Part shown: one piece after another, positions 42,381 through 52,608 of the stretch | How positions within the stretch are numbered: position 1 is the stretch's first letter | Layout of the letters: every line of letters begins with the position of its first letter | Origin: Shewanella sp. Choline-02u-19 | Lineage (GTDB): Bacteria; Pseudomonadota; Gammaproteobacteria; Enterobacterales; Shewanellaceae | Length of the DNA: 64,000 nt | Assembly (NCBI RefSeq): GCF_002836205.1 | Contig: NZ_PJBE01000013.1 | Span: forward strand, 2,852,001 to 2,916,000 | Reading direction: 5' to 3' | Notes under the pieces: generated by a model | Told to the model about the DNA's origin: nothing | Seen by the model: only the letters and a program-made list of their open reading frames with translations | Databases searched by the model: none | Program-made: the position numbers and the translations under genes

Positions 42381-42517
42381 AACATCATCAAGCCACTTTT
42401 TATTAATGTTTGAGCAGTGCAACTAAATCCACAGCTAGATCGCCCTATCAAAGACTTACAACTTGAATAATCCCCTACCTATGTTACTTTTTGTTTTTTC
42501 ATTTACAGCAACGGCTT

Positions 42518-43186
42518 ATGTTTGACGAATTTAAAGTTCAACTAACGACTTTCGACTGGAATGGTGTTTCTGGCTTAACCAATATTTTAATGGTTATTCT
42601 GACAGGTCTACTACTTTACGGCCTGAAGCAAGGTTCTAACAATATCAAGGAATCTTCGTTATCACGAGATGCTGATATTCTTCGCTGGGCGATGGCTGAA
42701 ATGGATCTGCTAAAACCAGCAATCCGTGTTTTAACAAATGCACACAAAAGTCGCCCCTATTGTAATTGCCCCGGGGAGCACATAAGGCACTACGACTGTA
42801 GCTGGAATACTGAAGAGTTGGCAGCAGCACAAGAGGTCAGTGTAAAGCTGCAACGTATAGGATATATGGCCTTACATAATTTGATTTCAAGAAACCACTT
42901 TATGAATATTTGGGGGCCAATGTATCTATCCACTTGGTACTCTTTAGAAGCATGGGTTAAACACAAAAGGCTTGATTTGGATGAACCTTTAACTATAGAG
43001 AGTGGTGCATATTCACGTATTTACTTAGAGCAGTTTGCTCATTATTGTGAAGAAAACATGCCTGATGTTCTAGTGAACAACGAGCGTAGAAGGTTTAACT
43101 TACCCACACTCGCCATTCATAAAAAGAAATCAAGACTAAAAGCCTCCAAAGTGTTCAAACCTAAGAAAGAAAAACTTGATATTTAG
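42518..43186 (+). CDS. Membrane-anchored hypothetical protein (222 aa)
   Basis: One transmembrane helix near the N-terminus (LTNILMVILTGLLLYGL) followed by a cytoplasmic helical domain with SRDADILRWAMAEMDLLKPAI, a cysteine/histidine cluster (PYCNCPGEHIRHYDC) and a lysine-rich C-terminal tail. It resembles the general layout of DUF4760-type proteins, but I am not certain. The ATG at 42518 is my choice; the frame extends nine codons further through a TTG. In enterobacteria a folate cyclo-ligase gene follows the 6S RNA; here this unknown gene and the minisatellite sit in that position. Confidence 0.65.
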   Translation: MFDEFKVQLTTFDWNGVSGLTNILMVILTGLLLYGLKQGSNNIKESSLSRDADILRWAMAEMDLLKPAIRVLTNAHKSRPYCNCPGEHIRHYDCSWNTEELAAAQEVSVKLQRIGYMALHNLISRNHFMNIWGPMYLSTWYSLEAWVKHKRLDLDEPLTIESGAYSRIYLEQFAHYCEENMPDVLVNNERRRFNLPTLAIHKKKSRLKASKVFKPKKEKLDI

Positions 43187-43411
43187 CACTAAAAAATTCA
43201 GCTTTTCTTTATATAAACGCTTTAATCGTTTTTAGACACTGCTCCTAATTCAGAGCTCAAGTAATCCTTAAGAAATAATAGCCACACTTAAAACCTCAGT
43301 CCCTGTAAAAAGGGGCTGATCTCTAACCTAGTTTTAGTGTAAAATCCTCTCTTTCGTCAGTCCAAAAGCCAAGTTGCTTAGACCTTAAGAATTTGACCCT
43401 AAGAATAAACG

Positions 43412-43885
43412 ATGTCACAGACTCTGTTTTATCTCATGCCTAAAGGCAGTCATACGCAGCGCCATGCTCAATTTTCAGCGTTAGAGCAGGTGCATATTTT
43501 TGCGTGTGAGTTGGCTCAACAGGCGTTTGTAAACCAACAGTGGGTCTACATTCATTGCACTGACAAAGATCAGGCTTATGCCATTGATGAACTTTTATGG
43601 CAGTTTGAACCGCAATCTTTCGTGCCGCATAACCTTAAAGGTGAAGGGCCGGCAGGTGGCGCCCCAGTTGAAATCGGCTTTGATAGGCTTGGGGCCAATA
43701 AAAATCGCCATGTTCTGATTAATCTTGCAGACCAAGTACCGCAATTTGCAGTAAACTTTGGTCAGATTATCGACTTCGTTGCCAACGATGATAGCCATAA
43801 AGCGATCGCACGCGATCGCTATCGGCAATATCGCACTCTTGGGATAGCACTAACGACCCAAGACTTGAGCAATACAACCAATTAA
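43412..43885 (+). CDS. holC: DNA polymerase III chi subunit
   Basis: 157 residues; the chi subunit links the clamp loader to SSB. Conserved VYIHCTDKDQAYAIDELLW and a VLINLADQVP segment are seen. It lies 26 bp ahead of valS on the same strand, the normal holC-valS arrangement; pepA, the usual gene before it, is not here. Confidence 0.93.
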   Translation: MSQTLFYLMPKGSHTQRHAQFSALEQVHIFACELAQQAFVNQQWVYIHCTDKDQAYAIDELLWQFEPQSFVPHNLKGEGPAGGAPVEIGFDRLGANKNRHVLINLADQVPQFAVNFGQIIDFVANDDSHKAIARDRYRQYRTLGIALTTQDLSNTTN

Positions 43886-43911
43886 TTTTAGTTTGAGATA
43901 AGTACGCTCCC

Positions 43912-46827
43912 ATGGAAAAAACATATAACCCGCAGTCTATCGAACAATCTCTTTACCAAAACTGGGAAGAGAAAGGTTACTTCAAGCCACACGGCGACGA
44001 GTCTCAAGGCAACTATTGCATCATGATCCCGCCACCAAACGTGACGGGTAGCTTGCATATGGGCCATGCTTTCCAAGATACCATTATGGATACCTTGACT
44101 CGTTATCAACGTATGAAGGGCAAAAATACCCTTTGGCAGGTCGGTACTGACCATGCTGGTATTGCAACGCAGATGTTGGTTGAGCGTAAAATTGCTTCTG
44201 AAGAAGGGCTAAATCGTCATGATTTAGGTCGCGAAAACTTTATCGATCGTATCTGGGACTGGAAGAAAGAGTCTGGTGGCACCATCACTAAACAGCTACG
44301 TCGTCTTGGCGCGTCTGTTGATTGGGAACGCGAGCGTTTCACCATGGATGACGGTATGTCTGAAGCGGTACAAGAAGTGTTTGTCCGCCTGTTTGAAGAT
44401 GACATGATTTATCGTGGTAAGCGTTTGGTCAACTGGGATCCAACCCTGCACACTGCGATTTCAGATTTAGAAGTTGAGAACAAAGAAAAACAAGGCAGCA
44501 TGTGGCATTTCCGCTACCCGCTCGCCCAAGGCGCATTAACTAGCGATGGCAAAGATTACTTAGAGATCGCCACGACGCGTCCTGAGACCATGCTAGGTGA
44601 TAGTGCCGTTGCCGTGCACCCAGATGATGAACGTTATGCCTCTTTAGTCGGTAAGTTTATTCACCTGCCGATTGTTAACCGTCTTATCCCAATCGTTGCT
44701 GACGATTATGTCGATATGGAATTCGGTACCGGCTGTGTGAAAATCACCCCTGCACATGACTTTAACGATTATGAAGTCGGTAAGCGTCACGAACTGCCAA
44801 TGTACAACATTTTGACCTTTGACGCGGCTATCCGCTCAAGCGCTGAAATTGTTAACACTGACGGTACGGCTAACACTGAATTAGACAATAGTCTGCCTGA
44901 GCGTTATGCCGGTCTTGACCGTTTTGAAGCACGTAAAGCGGTTGTGGCTGAGCTTGATACCTTGGGTCTATTGGGCAAGATTGATCCACACGCATTAAAA
45001 GTGCCTTATGGCGACCGTTCTGGCGTTGTTATTGAGCCACTATTAACAGACCAATGGTATGTGTCTGTTGCGCCTATGGCTAAAACAGCGATGGAAGCAG
45101 TTGATAACGGCGACATTAAGTTTGTGCCACAGCAATACGAGAATATGTACAACTCGTGGATGCGTGACCTTAACGACTGGTGTATTTCACGTCAGCTTTG
45201 GTGGGGACACAGAATTCCAGCTTGGTATGACGAAGCGGGCAAAGTCTACGTTGGCCGTGACGAAGCCGAAGTACGCACTAAATACAAACTTGACGATGCA
45301 ATGGTACTGCGCCAAGACAATGATGTACTTGATACTTGGTTTAGCTCGGCATTGTGGACCTTCTCTACTTTGGGTTGGCCAAAAGATACCGCTGAACTTA
45401 AAGCCTTCCACCCCACAGATGTGTTGGTGACGGGTTTTGACATCATCTTCTTCTGGGTTGCCCGTATGATCATGATGACCATGCATTTCATCAAAGATGA
45501 AAACGGTAAGCCACAGGTGCCTTTTAAAACCGTTTACGTGACCGGACTTATCCGTGATGAAGTCGGTAATAAGATGTCTAAATCTAAGGGTAACGTACTT
45601 GACCCATTAGACATGATTGACGGTATCGATCTTGAATCGTTAGTGACAAAACGTACTGGCAATATGATGCAGCCTAAAATGGCCGCTAAAATTGAGAAAA
45701 GTACCCGCAAAGAATTTAGCGAAGGTATCGAAGCACATGGTACTGATGCACTGCGCTTTACCTTAGCGTCTATGGCGTCAACCGGCCGTGATATTAGCTG
45801 GGATATGAAGCGCCTAGACGGTTACCGCAGCTTCTGTAACAAGATCTGGAACGCATCACGCTACGTACTGATGAACACTGAAGTACAAACAGAAGATGCT
45901 GATGACGATGCTATTGGTGAAGCGTTAGATTGTGGTCAACTGCTGGTTGATGGCAAGCCGGGTGAAATGGAACTGTCGATTGCTGATCGCTGGATTATCG
46001 GTTTGTTCAATGAAACCGTTAAGGCTTACCACGAGCACATGGCTAACTACCGTTTCGACCTTGCGGCTAACACTATCTATGAGTTCACTTGGAACCAGTT
46101 CTGTGATTGGTACTTGGAACTGACTAAGCCTGTTATGCAAAGTGGTACTGACGCGCAGCTTCGTGGTACTCGCCACACGCTTGTGACGGTACTTGAGCAG
46201 ATGCAGCGCCTAATGCACCCTATGATGCCTTACATTACCGAGACTATCTGGCTGCGCGTTAAGCCGCTAGCCGGTGTTGAAGGCGACACCTTGATGTTGG
46301 CTGCGTTCCCTGAATATCAGGCAGACAAAGTTGACGCCGTGGCGATGGAAGATCTTGAGTGGGTTAAGCAAGTGATTACCGCAGTGCGTAACATTCGCGC
46401 CGAGCTAAACATTGCCCCATCAAAGCCACTTAATGCCCTACTTCGCGGTGTGAGTGAGCAAGATAAGGCGCGTTTAGAGGCCAACCAAACCTTCTTCAAG
46501 ACCCTAGCTAAGCTTGAGTCTATGACGATTCTAGCGGACGGTGAAACTGCGCCAATGTCGACCACTCAGCTTGTGGGTAACATGGAGCTGTTGATCCCAA
46601 TGGCTGGCTTAATCGATGTGGCTAAAGAAGTGGCACGTATCGATAAGTTACTTGAAAAAGCCGCTGGCGAATTCAAACGCATTGAAGGCAAGCTATCGAA
46701 CCAAGGTTTTGTGGCTAAAGCCCCTGCTGCCGTGATTGAAAAAGAGCGTGCCAAGCAAGCTGAATATCAACGTGATATTGAAAAGCTAACCGAGCAGAAA
46801 GCCGAACTGGCTAAGCTAGAAGGTTAA
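43912..46827 (+). CDS. valS: Valyl-tRNA synthetase
   Basis: Class I aminoacyl-tRNA synthetase charging tRNA-Val. 971 residues with the HIGH-type motif PPNVTGSLHMGHAF, an editing domain (about 200-350), the KMSKSKGN signature (about 553-560) and a C-terminal coiled-coil arm (IDKLLEKAAGEFKRIEGKL). Cytoplasmic, essential. Followed by a UUCG-loop terminator. Confidence 0.98.
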   Translation: MEKTYNPQSIEQSLYQNWEEKGYFKPHGDESQGNYCIMIPPPNVTGSLHMGHAFQDTIMDTLTRYQRMKGKNTLWQVGTDHAGIATQMLVERKIASEEGLNRHDLGRENFIDRIWDWKKESGGTITKQLRRLGASVDWERERFTMDDGMSEAVQEVFVRLFEDDMIYRGKRLVNWDPTLHTAISDLEVENKEKQGSMWHFRYPLAQGALTSDGKDYLEIATTRPETMLGDSAVAVHPDDERYASLVGKFIHLPIVNRLIPIVADDYVDMEFGTGCVKITPAHDFNDYEVGKRHELPMYNILTFDAAIRSSAEIVNTDGTANTELDNSLPERYAGLDRFEARKAVVAELDTLGLLGKIDPHALKVPYGDRSGVVIEPLLTDQWYVSVAPMAKTAMEAVDNGDIKFVPQQYENMYNSWMRDLNDWCISRQLWWGHRIPAWYDEAGKVYVGRDEAEVRTKYKLDDAMVLRQDNDVLDTWFSSALWTFSTLGWPKDTAELKAFHPTDVLVTGFDIIFFWVARMIMMTMHFIKDENGKPQVPFKTVYVTGLIRDEVGNKMSKSKGNVLDPLDMIDGIDLESLVTKRTGNMMQPKMAAKIEKSTRKEFSEGIEAHGTDALRFTLASMASTGRDISWDMKRLDGYRSFCNKIWNASRYVLMNTEVQTEDADDDAIGEALDCGQLLVDGKPGEMELSIADRWIIGLFNETVKAYHEHMANYRFDLAANTIYEFTWNQFCDWYLELTKPVMQSGTDAQLRGTRHTLVTVLEQMQRLMHPMMPYITETIWLRVKPLAGVEGDTLMLAAFPEYQADKVDAVAMEDLEWVKQVITAVRNIRAELNIAPSKPLNALLRGVSEQDKARLEANQTFFKTLAKLESMTILADGETAPMSTTQLVGNMELLIPMAGLIDVAKEVARIDKLLEKAAGEFKRIEGKLSNQGFVAKAPAAVIEKERAKQAEYQRDIEKLTEQKAELAKLEG

Positions 46828-46874
46828 GCTTACATCGTTACGCTAACGTTTTAGCTAATTGCTAACGCGAGCAA

Positions 46875-46904
46875 AAATAAGGCAACCTTCGGGTTGCCTT
46901 ATTT
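46875..46904 (+). terminator. valS terminator with UUCG tetraloop
   Basis: AAATAAGGCAACC / GGTTGCCTTATTT, 13-bp stem with TTCG loop, 48 bp after the stop. Confidence 0.92.
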
Positions 46905-47070
46905 ATTTCCAGCCATAAAACCGCGCTAGCCGGTACATATACCCATTGCACTTTGCCAATATTCCACCACCAGCCAAAAAATTGACTTAACTATTGTTTT
47001 TATTGATTATTTTGCATTGAAAATCATTTTAATAGACAATGTAGCAAAATGGTTATGGAGTGTTAAATAA

Positions 47071-50040
47071 ATGAAGTATTGGCTGTTATCTAGTTGCATA
47101 GTACTGGGCTTGTCCGCTTGTGGTGGTTCTGAAGATTCAGACCCAATAGATAATGGCGGCGGTACGACTCCCCCGCCAACCGTGCTAGCTCCAGAGGTTG
47201 AGTTAGGTGACCCGATCACCGCTTGGAATGACAAACACCTGTCGGTGACTGCGGATGTGACCGTTCATGCAACGGGCAATGCTTCATTTGTTTGGTCGCA
47301 AACCGCTGGCCCAGAGATCCAACTGATCAATGGCGAAATTAATGGTGTGGTGCTTGATGCCAGCAATCTTAGCCAAGACGGCAAAATCACCTTATCACTC
47401 AGTGTGACAGACAGCAGTCATCAAACCACAATCGATACGGTCGATATTCTATTAAACGATAAAATTAGCGCTGCAATGCAAACAGGCGATGCCAGCATCT
47501 CGGTAGGGTTAGAGCCTGAAATCGTCAAGCGTGGTCTTGAGCATATTACGCACTATCGCCAAGAGGGTGCTGAGCTTTTGCAGAGCATTTATCTTAATGA
47601 CGCGGTGCTGTATGACCAAGGTCGTCATTCACAGATGCTCCAACTCTCTGGTGCTGAACATGCTTATCCACAAACAAAAGCTTTCGCGTTGGTAACAGGT
47701 AATAAAGGCTTAACCTTTGCTGCCACTAGCGACAAAGCGGGCCAACGTAACGCCGCCTTCGGCACCGATATTATCTCGAGTTTGCAGCAAGGCAATAACG
47801 CCCAATTTGAGCCCAGCTTTAAACGTCTTTTAGGCTGGATGCTAGCTCAAGATCAAACCCAATTAGCCACCGCAAAACAGGTACGACTGTTTTTAATGAA
47901 TGGCAGTACGGTTAACCGTATTACCGATTGGGTATCAAACCAATATCCCGATTGGCAAGTCAGTACCTGCAGTGACGAAGCCACACTGGGCAGCTGTTTA
48001 AGCGAGGCGCAATTAGTGATCAGCGGATCTGCGGAGCTATTCTCGATAGATACTGTAGCGCCACTCATCGCGCAGATCCAAAGCACGAAGCAACCTCTGC
48101 TGTATATGCACCTTCATAGCTGGAATAGTGTGCCGTTAACGCAAACGGTGTTAAACCCTATGGGATTCTCGATGCAGGGACCGGGTGGCCCTGGTAACTA
48201 CTTTGCCCAAGATAAAGCGGATTGGTCGTCAGCCACTGCCATGCTGAAAGACCATAGTGCACTGCAAAGCGAGCAGCTTTGGTTAAGCTTATTTGATAGC
48301 GGTAATATCGACTTTACCCTAGCGAATTGCGCCAGCAGCTGCGATGACAACTTTAGTAACGATTACCAAAGTGCACTTAAGCAAATTAAGCAAAAAATTC
48401 AGGCCTTCGATAGCGCTAAGCAGGATATTTTTGGTCTGTCAGATCATAAGCTATATAAATTATTAACCCTATTAGGCGATGGTTATCGTCACTCTATTCA
48501 GTACCCGATGGATGTCAGTAGCACTGATAACTTAAATTACCTTAAAGCTTATTATGCAGACCATAGTGTTTATCATTTCAGAGAGTTCAATCTATTGCCT
48601 AATGACTTAGGCAATTTTAGTCGCACCGACTTTAGCCATATCACTGCCGTCGATATGAACGTCGCCATTAACAGTAAAAAAGGCTTCCGCTCCGCGGGCG
48701 TGTATGCGCTGCCAGGGCAAACCGTTAAGGTCACTCGTACTGATAACAGTAAGGTTCGCACCTGGGTATTTATCAATACTCAGCGCTCAGGTTCGACCCA
48801 TGAATTTGCCGTTAATGGTTATAACCGCCCTAAATATCTGCAATCGAGTCGTATAGAAGTCAAAGCCGGCGAAACCATTAAACTCACTAGCCCCTATGGT
48901 GGTCCGCTACAGGTGCAGTTTGATCAAACTGACCTAGCGGTTACTTTGGCATTTGAGCACATTGGCCAACATCCCTATTGGCGTAAAGGCAAAAACAGCG
49001 AAAAGTTTATGCAGGACTTAGCCGCTGAACAATATGATTGGGCGGAGCTTGCAACGGAACATTTTGAAGTGCATTCACGCCTCGACAAGATGCAAAAAAC
49101 CATGAGTCACGAGCCGCTGTGGGATACACCTGAAAAGATGGAAACCGCCATCATGACGCAGGTACACAACTACCCACATCTACTCGCAGGCTTTAAAGGG
49201 CCATTCATTGATGAAGTGGCAGAGATCAGCAATTTTGCCGCCAGCCAAGGCTGGGAGATTGATAGTATTGATACGGTGAAACACATGAATGCCGACCAAC
49301 CCACCTGCGGCTCAGGTTGCTCAGGTAACCCCTATGATGCCAGTTGGTCGTTTAGTCCAACGGGACATGGTGATATTCATGAACTTGGCCATGGACTTGA
49401 AAAAGGACGTTTACGTTTTGATGGCCATGAAGGTCATGCATCCACTAACCCTTACTCTTACTACAGTAAGTCTCGCGCTTATACTGAGCTTGGCAAACTC
49501 CCCTCTTGCCAAGGTCTCAACATCGATGACGAGTTTGCGGTATTACAGGCAAGTGTTAATCAACCCGATCCATTCGTATACATGCAAGATGCCAAGCTCA
49601 CTAGTTGGTCAAACGGCATGGCGACCATGTTACAAATGATGGTCGCAGCACAAAAGCATGCGGCGCTTGAAAATGGCTGGCACCTATTAGCAAGATTACA
49701 CATATTACTCAGGGAATTTGAGCGCGCTAAAGGCTCAGATGAACTTTGGCAGCAAAAGCGCAGTCAACTTGGCTTTAGTCAATTTAGCCTCGAAGCGGCA
49801 AAAACGATCACTAATAATGATTTTTTGATGATCGCTATGAGCTATTCAACCAAACTCGACTATCGTGATATGTATCAAATGTGGGGACTGGCAACCACTC
49901 AGGCTGCTAAAGACCAACTGGCGCTGCTCGGTTATCCTATGATTGAGAAGCAAGTATATGTTTATGCACCAGGTGACTACTGCTTGAGCTTAGATCTGCA
50001 ATCAATTCCAGTCGATGGCCAGCAAGCTTGGCCATTGTAG
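47071..50040 (+). CDS. Secreted M60-type (ImpA-like) metalloprotease lipoprotein
   Basis: 989 residues. Lipobox GLSAC near residue 18 and a GGGTTPPPT linker, then an N-terminal Ig/PKD-like domain, an ImpA-like N-terminal region and a C-terminal M60-like (enhancin/mucinase) peptidase with HELGH at about 770-774 and a following glutamate-rich ...GHEGH segment. Pseudomonas ImpA of similar size cuts glycosylated host proteins; M60 enzymes act on mucin-type O-glycoproteins. Predicted to be on the outer surface or secreted. No operon partner. Confidence 0.8.
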   Translation: MKYWLLSSCIVLGLSACGGSEDSDPIDNGGGTTPPPTVLAPEVELGDPITAWNDKHLSVTADVTVHATGNASFVWSQTAGPEIQLINGEINGVVLDASNLSQDGKITLSLSVTDSSHQTTIDTVDILLNDKISAAMQTGDASISVGLEPEIVKRGLEHITHYRQEGAELLQSIYLNDAVLYDQGRHSQMLQLSGAEHAYPQTKAFALVTGNKGLTFAATSDKAGQRNAAFGTDIISSLQQGNNAQFEPSFKRLLGWMLAQDQTQLATAKQVRLFLMNGSTVNRITDWVSNQYPDWQVSTCSDEATLGSCLSEAQLVISGSAELFSIDTVAPLIAQIQSTKQPLLYMHLHSWNSVPLTQTVLNPMGFSMQGPGGPGNYFAQDKADWSSATAMLKDHSALQSEQLWLSLFDSGNIDFTLANCASSCDDNFSNDYQSALKQIKQKIQAFDSAKQDIFGLSDHKLYKLLTLLGDGYRHSIQYPMDVSSTDNLNYLKAYYADHSVYHFREFNLLPNDLGNFSRTDFSHITAVDMNVAINSKKGFRSAGVYALPGQTVKVTRTDNSKVRTWVFINTQRSGSTHEFAVNGYNRPKYLQSSRIEVKAGETIKLTSPYGGPLQVQFDQTDLAVTLAFEHIGQHPYWRKGKNSEKFMQDLAAEQYDWAELATEHFEVHSRLDKMQKTMSHEPLWDTPEKMETAIMTQVHNYPHLLAGFKGPFIDEVAEISNFAASQGWEIDSIDTVKHMNADQPTCGSGCSGNPYDASWSFSPTGHGDIHELGHGLEKGRLRFDGHEGHASTNPYSYYSKSRAYTELGKLPSCQGLNIDDEFAVLQASVNQPDPFVYMQDAKLTSWSNGMATMLQMMVAAQKHAALENGWHLLARLHILLREFERAKGSDELWQQKRSQLGFSQFSLEAAKTITNNDFLMIAMSYSTKLDYRDMYQMWGLATTQAAKDQLALLGYPMIEKQVYVYAPGDYCLSLDLQSIPVDGQQAWPL

Positions 50041-50230
50041 GTTGGGGAAGTTGCTAGATTTGAGAATGAGCTAAATTCTAGACTGTTGCCAGTGGCTTAT
50101 TGGTTAAGCGCTGGCATGACGTTTACATAATCACTAATTTAGATTAAGTTTATAGTAGTAGTTATGAAGAGCCGAATGTCGTCATTATCGAGCTAATACA
50201 ACGAGCTAATACTTTTAAGGAAAATACGCT

Positions 50231-50395
50231 ATGGATGCCAACAAGCTGTTACTTATTATTCTTGCAATTTTATTACCGCCAGTTGCCGTATTTCTAAAAA
50301 ATGGCGTAGGCAAAGACTTAGTGATCAATATCATTCTGTGTTTACTGTTCTTCATCCCTGGCGTGCTACACGCGCTGTGGGTTGTCACCAAATAG
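50231..50395 (+). CDS. Pmp3/YqaE-family small membrane protein
   Basis: 54 residues: MDANKLLLIILAILLPPVAV, then KNGVGKDLVINIILCLLFFI and PGVLHALWVV. This is the two-helix UPF0057 (YqaE/Pmp3) layout with the conserved PP and PG-H-A motifs. AAGGA lies 8 bases before the ATG. Pmp3 relatives influence membrane potential and salt stress in other organisms; role here is inferred. Confidence 0.9.
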   Translation: MDANKLLLIILAILLPPVAVFLKNGVGKDLVINIILCLLFFIPGVLHALWVVTK

Positions 50396-50452
50396 CGTCA
50401 TTAATGATGCACTATTATGGTGCTCAGCGATGACGTTCAACGACGAATAGTA

Positions 50453-51355
50453 TTAAGCTTTTTTATTGTCTGCAATAAGTTGCAACTTTACTATTTCAAT
50501 CATCGCTTTTGCTGCAAAAGAGAGCGTCTGCTGTTTACGCCAAAATAGTGATAACTCCCAGCGGAGATCACGACTGGCCAGTGGCACGTTAACGACCGCA
50601 TCGACTCGATAACGCTCAGCAATGATCTGTGGTAGCAACATCACTCCCGTCCCTGCCGCCACCAGCGCAATGCCAAAATCAGCATGACTGACCCGGGTTA
50701 TTTCAGTCGGAGCAAAGCCCACTTTTTCGCAAGCACTTAACACAAATTCATAGAGTGTGTATTCACGCTCAAACATCACTTGGGCTTGATCGCGTAGATC
50801 GTTAAGCTGTAGCTGTTTTTTTGAAGCCAAAGGGTGGCTCTTTGGTACTACCACCACCATTGGCTCGTTGCGAATGCGTAGCCCGTCAAACTCATCGTCA
50901 AAATCAATGATCCCTGTCGCTAGCTCAATGTCATCTTTTTTGAGTGCGGCGGTTTGCTCGATGCCGCCGCGAACCAGCAACTGCATCTCTATTTTGGGGT
51001 AGTCTTGTCTAAATTTAGCGATTGCTGGTGCGAACAGCTCTGCGCTGCCCAATGGGGCTAAGCCTAATCTTAATGTGCCTCCCGTCAGATTACGCAAACC
51101 ATCAAGCTCCGCCAGCATACGTTGCCGACCACTGAGAAGCTGCTCAGCATGACGGTAAACCACTTGCCCTGCGGCGGTAAGCTTAACTTGAGTGCCACGC
51201 TTGCCTCGTTCCAACAACACCATTTGCAACTCTTCTTCGAGCAACCTTATCGCCTTTGATAGTGCCGGTTGTGTCAAAAATACGGTTTTACTGGCCTTAG
51301 AAAAACCACCAGCGTTAACGACTTCAACAAAGTAGTACAGCGTTTTCAGATCCAT
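50453..51355 (-). CDS. LysR family regulator, CidR-like
   Basis: 300 residues; winged helix-turn-helix MDLKTLYYFVEVVNAGGFSK, then TQPALSKAIRLLEEEL, and a substrate-binding domain. Divergent from the cidA/lrgB-type gene pair, the known arrangement for CidR, which responds to acetate or carbohydrate overflow in Gram-positives. Confidence 0.9.
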   Translation of the reverse strand: MDLKTLYYFVEVVNAGGFSKASKTVFLTQPALSKAIRLLEEELQMVLLERGKRGTQVKLTAAGQVVYRHAEQLLSGRQRMLAELDGLRNLTGGTLRLGLAPLGSAELFAPAIAKFRQDYPKIEMQLLVRGGIEQTAALKKDDIELATGIIDFDDEFDGLRIRNEPMVVVVPKSHPLASKKQLQLNDLRDQAQVMFEREYTLYEFVLSACEKVGFAPTEITRVSHADFGIALVAAGTGVMLLPQIIAERYRVDAVVNVPLASRDLRWELSLFWRKQQTLSFAAKAMIEIVKLQLIADNKKA

Positions 51356-51484
51356 TTAGATAACCAATAGTTATAGATTCCATTCATAATATTCATTTTT
51401 TCTATTCATTAAGCAAGCGTAAACTGACGTTATCGAAGTAAAGCGACCCCTATAGGAATCAACATGGCGGCGAAGGAAGGCTCA

Positions 51485-51922
51485 ATGGCTCTATATATGC
51501 TCAGTAAACAAAGCCAGAAAATGCCGCTATTTTTGCAACGTTTTTTACAGATAGTGCTGTTTTGCGCTTTCGCTTGGGCCTGCCAAGTTATTGCCAAGGA
51601 TATTAATTCCCCCTTACCTGGCAGCGTCATTGGGCTTGGAGTGTTACTCGCGCTACTGTCATTAAAATGGGTGCCAGAGCAAACGGTGAGTATGGGAGCG
51701 GCTTGGTTGATAGGTGATCTGCTGCTGTTTTTTATCCCTCCAGTCGTCGCGGTGATCAAGTATCAAGCGTTACTTGAACATTTTGGGATGGTATTAATCA
51801 GCTCCATGCTAGTGGCTAGCACCATCGTATTGCTCGGCACTGCCTTTACGGTTGACCGATTGTTTAAGTTCGAACGAAAGCATAGATTAAAGGTGCTATT
51901 AAGCCAAGGGGGCAACCAGTGA
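51485..51922 (+). CDS. CidA/LrgA family holin-like protein
   Basis: Small membrane protein with four predicted helices (IVLFCAFAWACQVIAK, PLPGSVIGLGVLLALL with the family's PGS-IG motif, GDLLLFFIPPVVAVI, VLISSMLVASTIVLLG). Works with LrgB in cell-death/lysis or pyruvate/acetate transport. I chose the ATG at 51485 because AAGGAAGG lies just before it; a frame seven codons longer exists. The stop overlaps the next start. Confidence 0.9.
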   Translation: MALYMLSKQSQKMPLFLQRFLQIVLFCAFAWACQVIAKDINSPLPGSVIGLGVLLALLSLKWVPEQTVSMGAAWLIGDLLLFFIPPVVAVIKYQALLEHFGMVLISSMLVASTIVLLGTAFTVDRLFKFERKHRLKVLLSQGGNQ

Positions 51923-52608
51923 CTCCATCACTCTGGGGAGTCTTCTGTTTTGTGCTAACGCTATTCGGTTACTACAGCAGTAAAGCACTCTATCGCCGTC
52001 ATAAAAAAGTGTGGTTTGCGCCCATTGTTATCGCACCACTTATCATCTTATTTGTGGTCATTACCTTGAACATCCCGTTGGCGGACTATTTTAAATACAC
52101 CCATTGGCTAGCTGCACTATTAGCCCCTGCAACGATTGCCTTTGCAGTGCCCATTTATCGTGAACGCGCATTGATAAAACAATACCCAATTACCTTAAGT
52201 GTCGGCGTGTTAGTTGGACTGCTCCTCGGTATTGGGTCCTCTTGGTTGGTTGGCTACTTCACATCAATGCCCGCTGAATTATCTAATAGCCTAATGGTGC
52301 GTTCGGTTTCAACACCTTTTGCCATTGTTGCAACCTCCTCCTTTGGCGGCGTACCTGAACTCACTGCGATGCTAGTGTTAATCACGGGAGTAATGGGAAT
52401 GCTTATTTGTGAACCTTTGTTTAAAGTCGCTAAGATCCGTAGTTCCGTGGCAAAGGGAGTTGCGCTAGGGGCTTCCGCTCATGGTGCCGGCGCAGCAAAA
52501 GCCAGTGAGATAGGCAGACAAGAAGGCGTCATCGCCAGTTTAACCATGATTTTCACCGGTATTGCGATGGTGATTATGGCGCCTGCATTTGCTTACATCA
52601 TCAATTAA
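51919..52608 (+). CDS. LrgB/CidB family membrane protein
   Basis: 229 residues, starting at GTG that overlaps the previous stop codon (GTGA), with multiple helices and the LrgB features RSVSTPFAIVATSSFGG and GASAHGAGAAKASEIG. Forms the partner of CidA/LrgA. Translationally coupled to it. Confidence 0.92.
   Translation: MTPSLWGVFCFVLTLFGYYSSKALYRRHKKVWFAPIVIAPLIILFVVITLNIPLADYFKYTHWLAALLAPATIAFAVPIYRERALIKQYPITLSVGVLVGLLLGIGSSWLVGYFTSMPAELSNSLMVRSVSTPFAIVATSSFGGVPELTAMLVLITGVMGMLICEPLFKVAKIRSSVAKGVALGASAHGAGAAKASEIGRQEGVIASLTMIFTGIAMVIMAPAFAYIIN

Noticed and set aside
42188..42451. Minus-strand ORF with a long Cys-Ser-Ser repeat
   Set aside because: It is the translation of the 9-bp minisatellite; no ribosome-binding site and no known domain.
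44217..46754. Antisense ORFs inside valS and other long genes
   Set aside because: They are frame shadows of strongly coding genes and have no features of their own.
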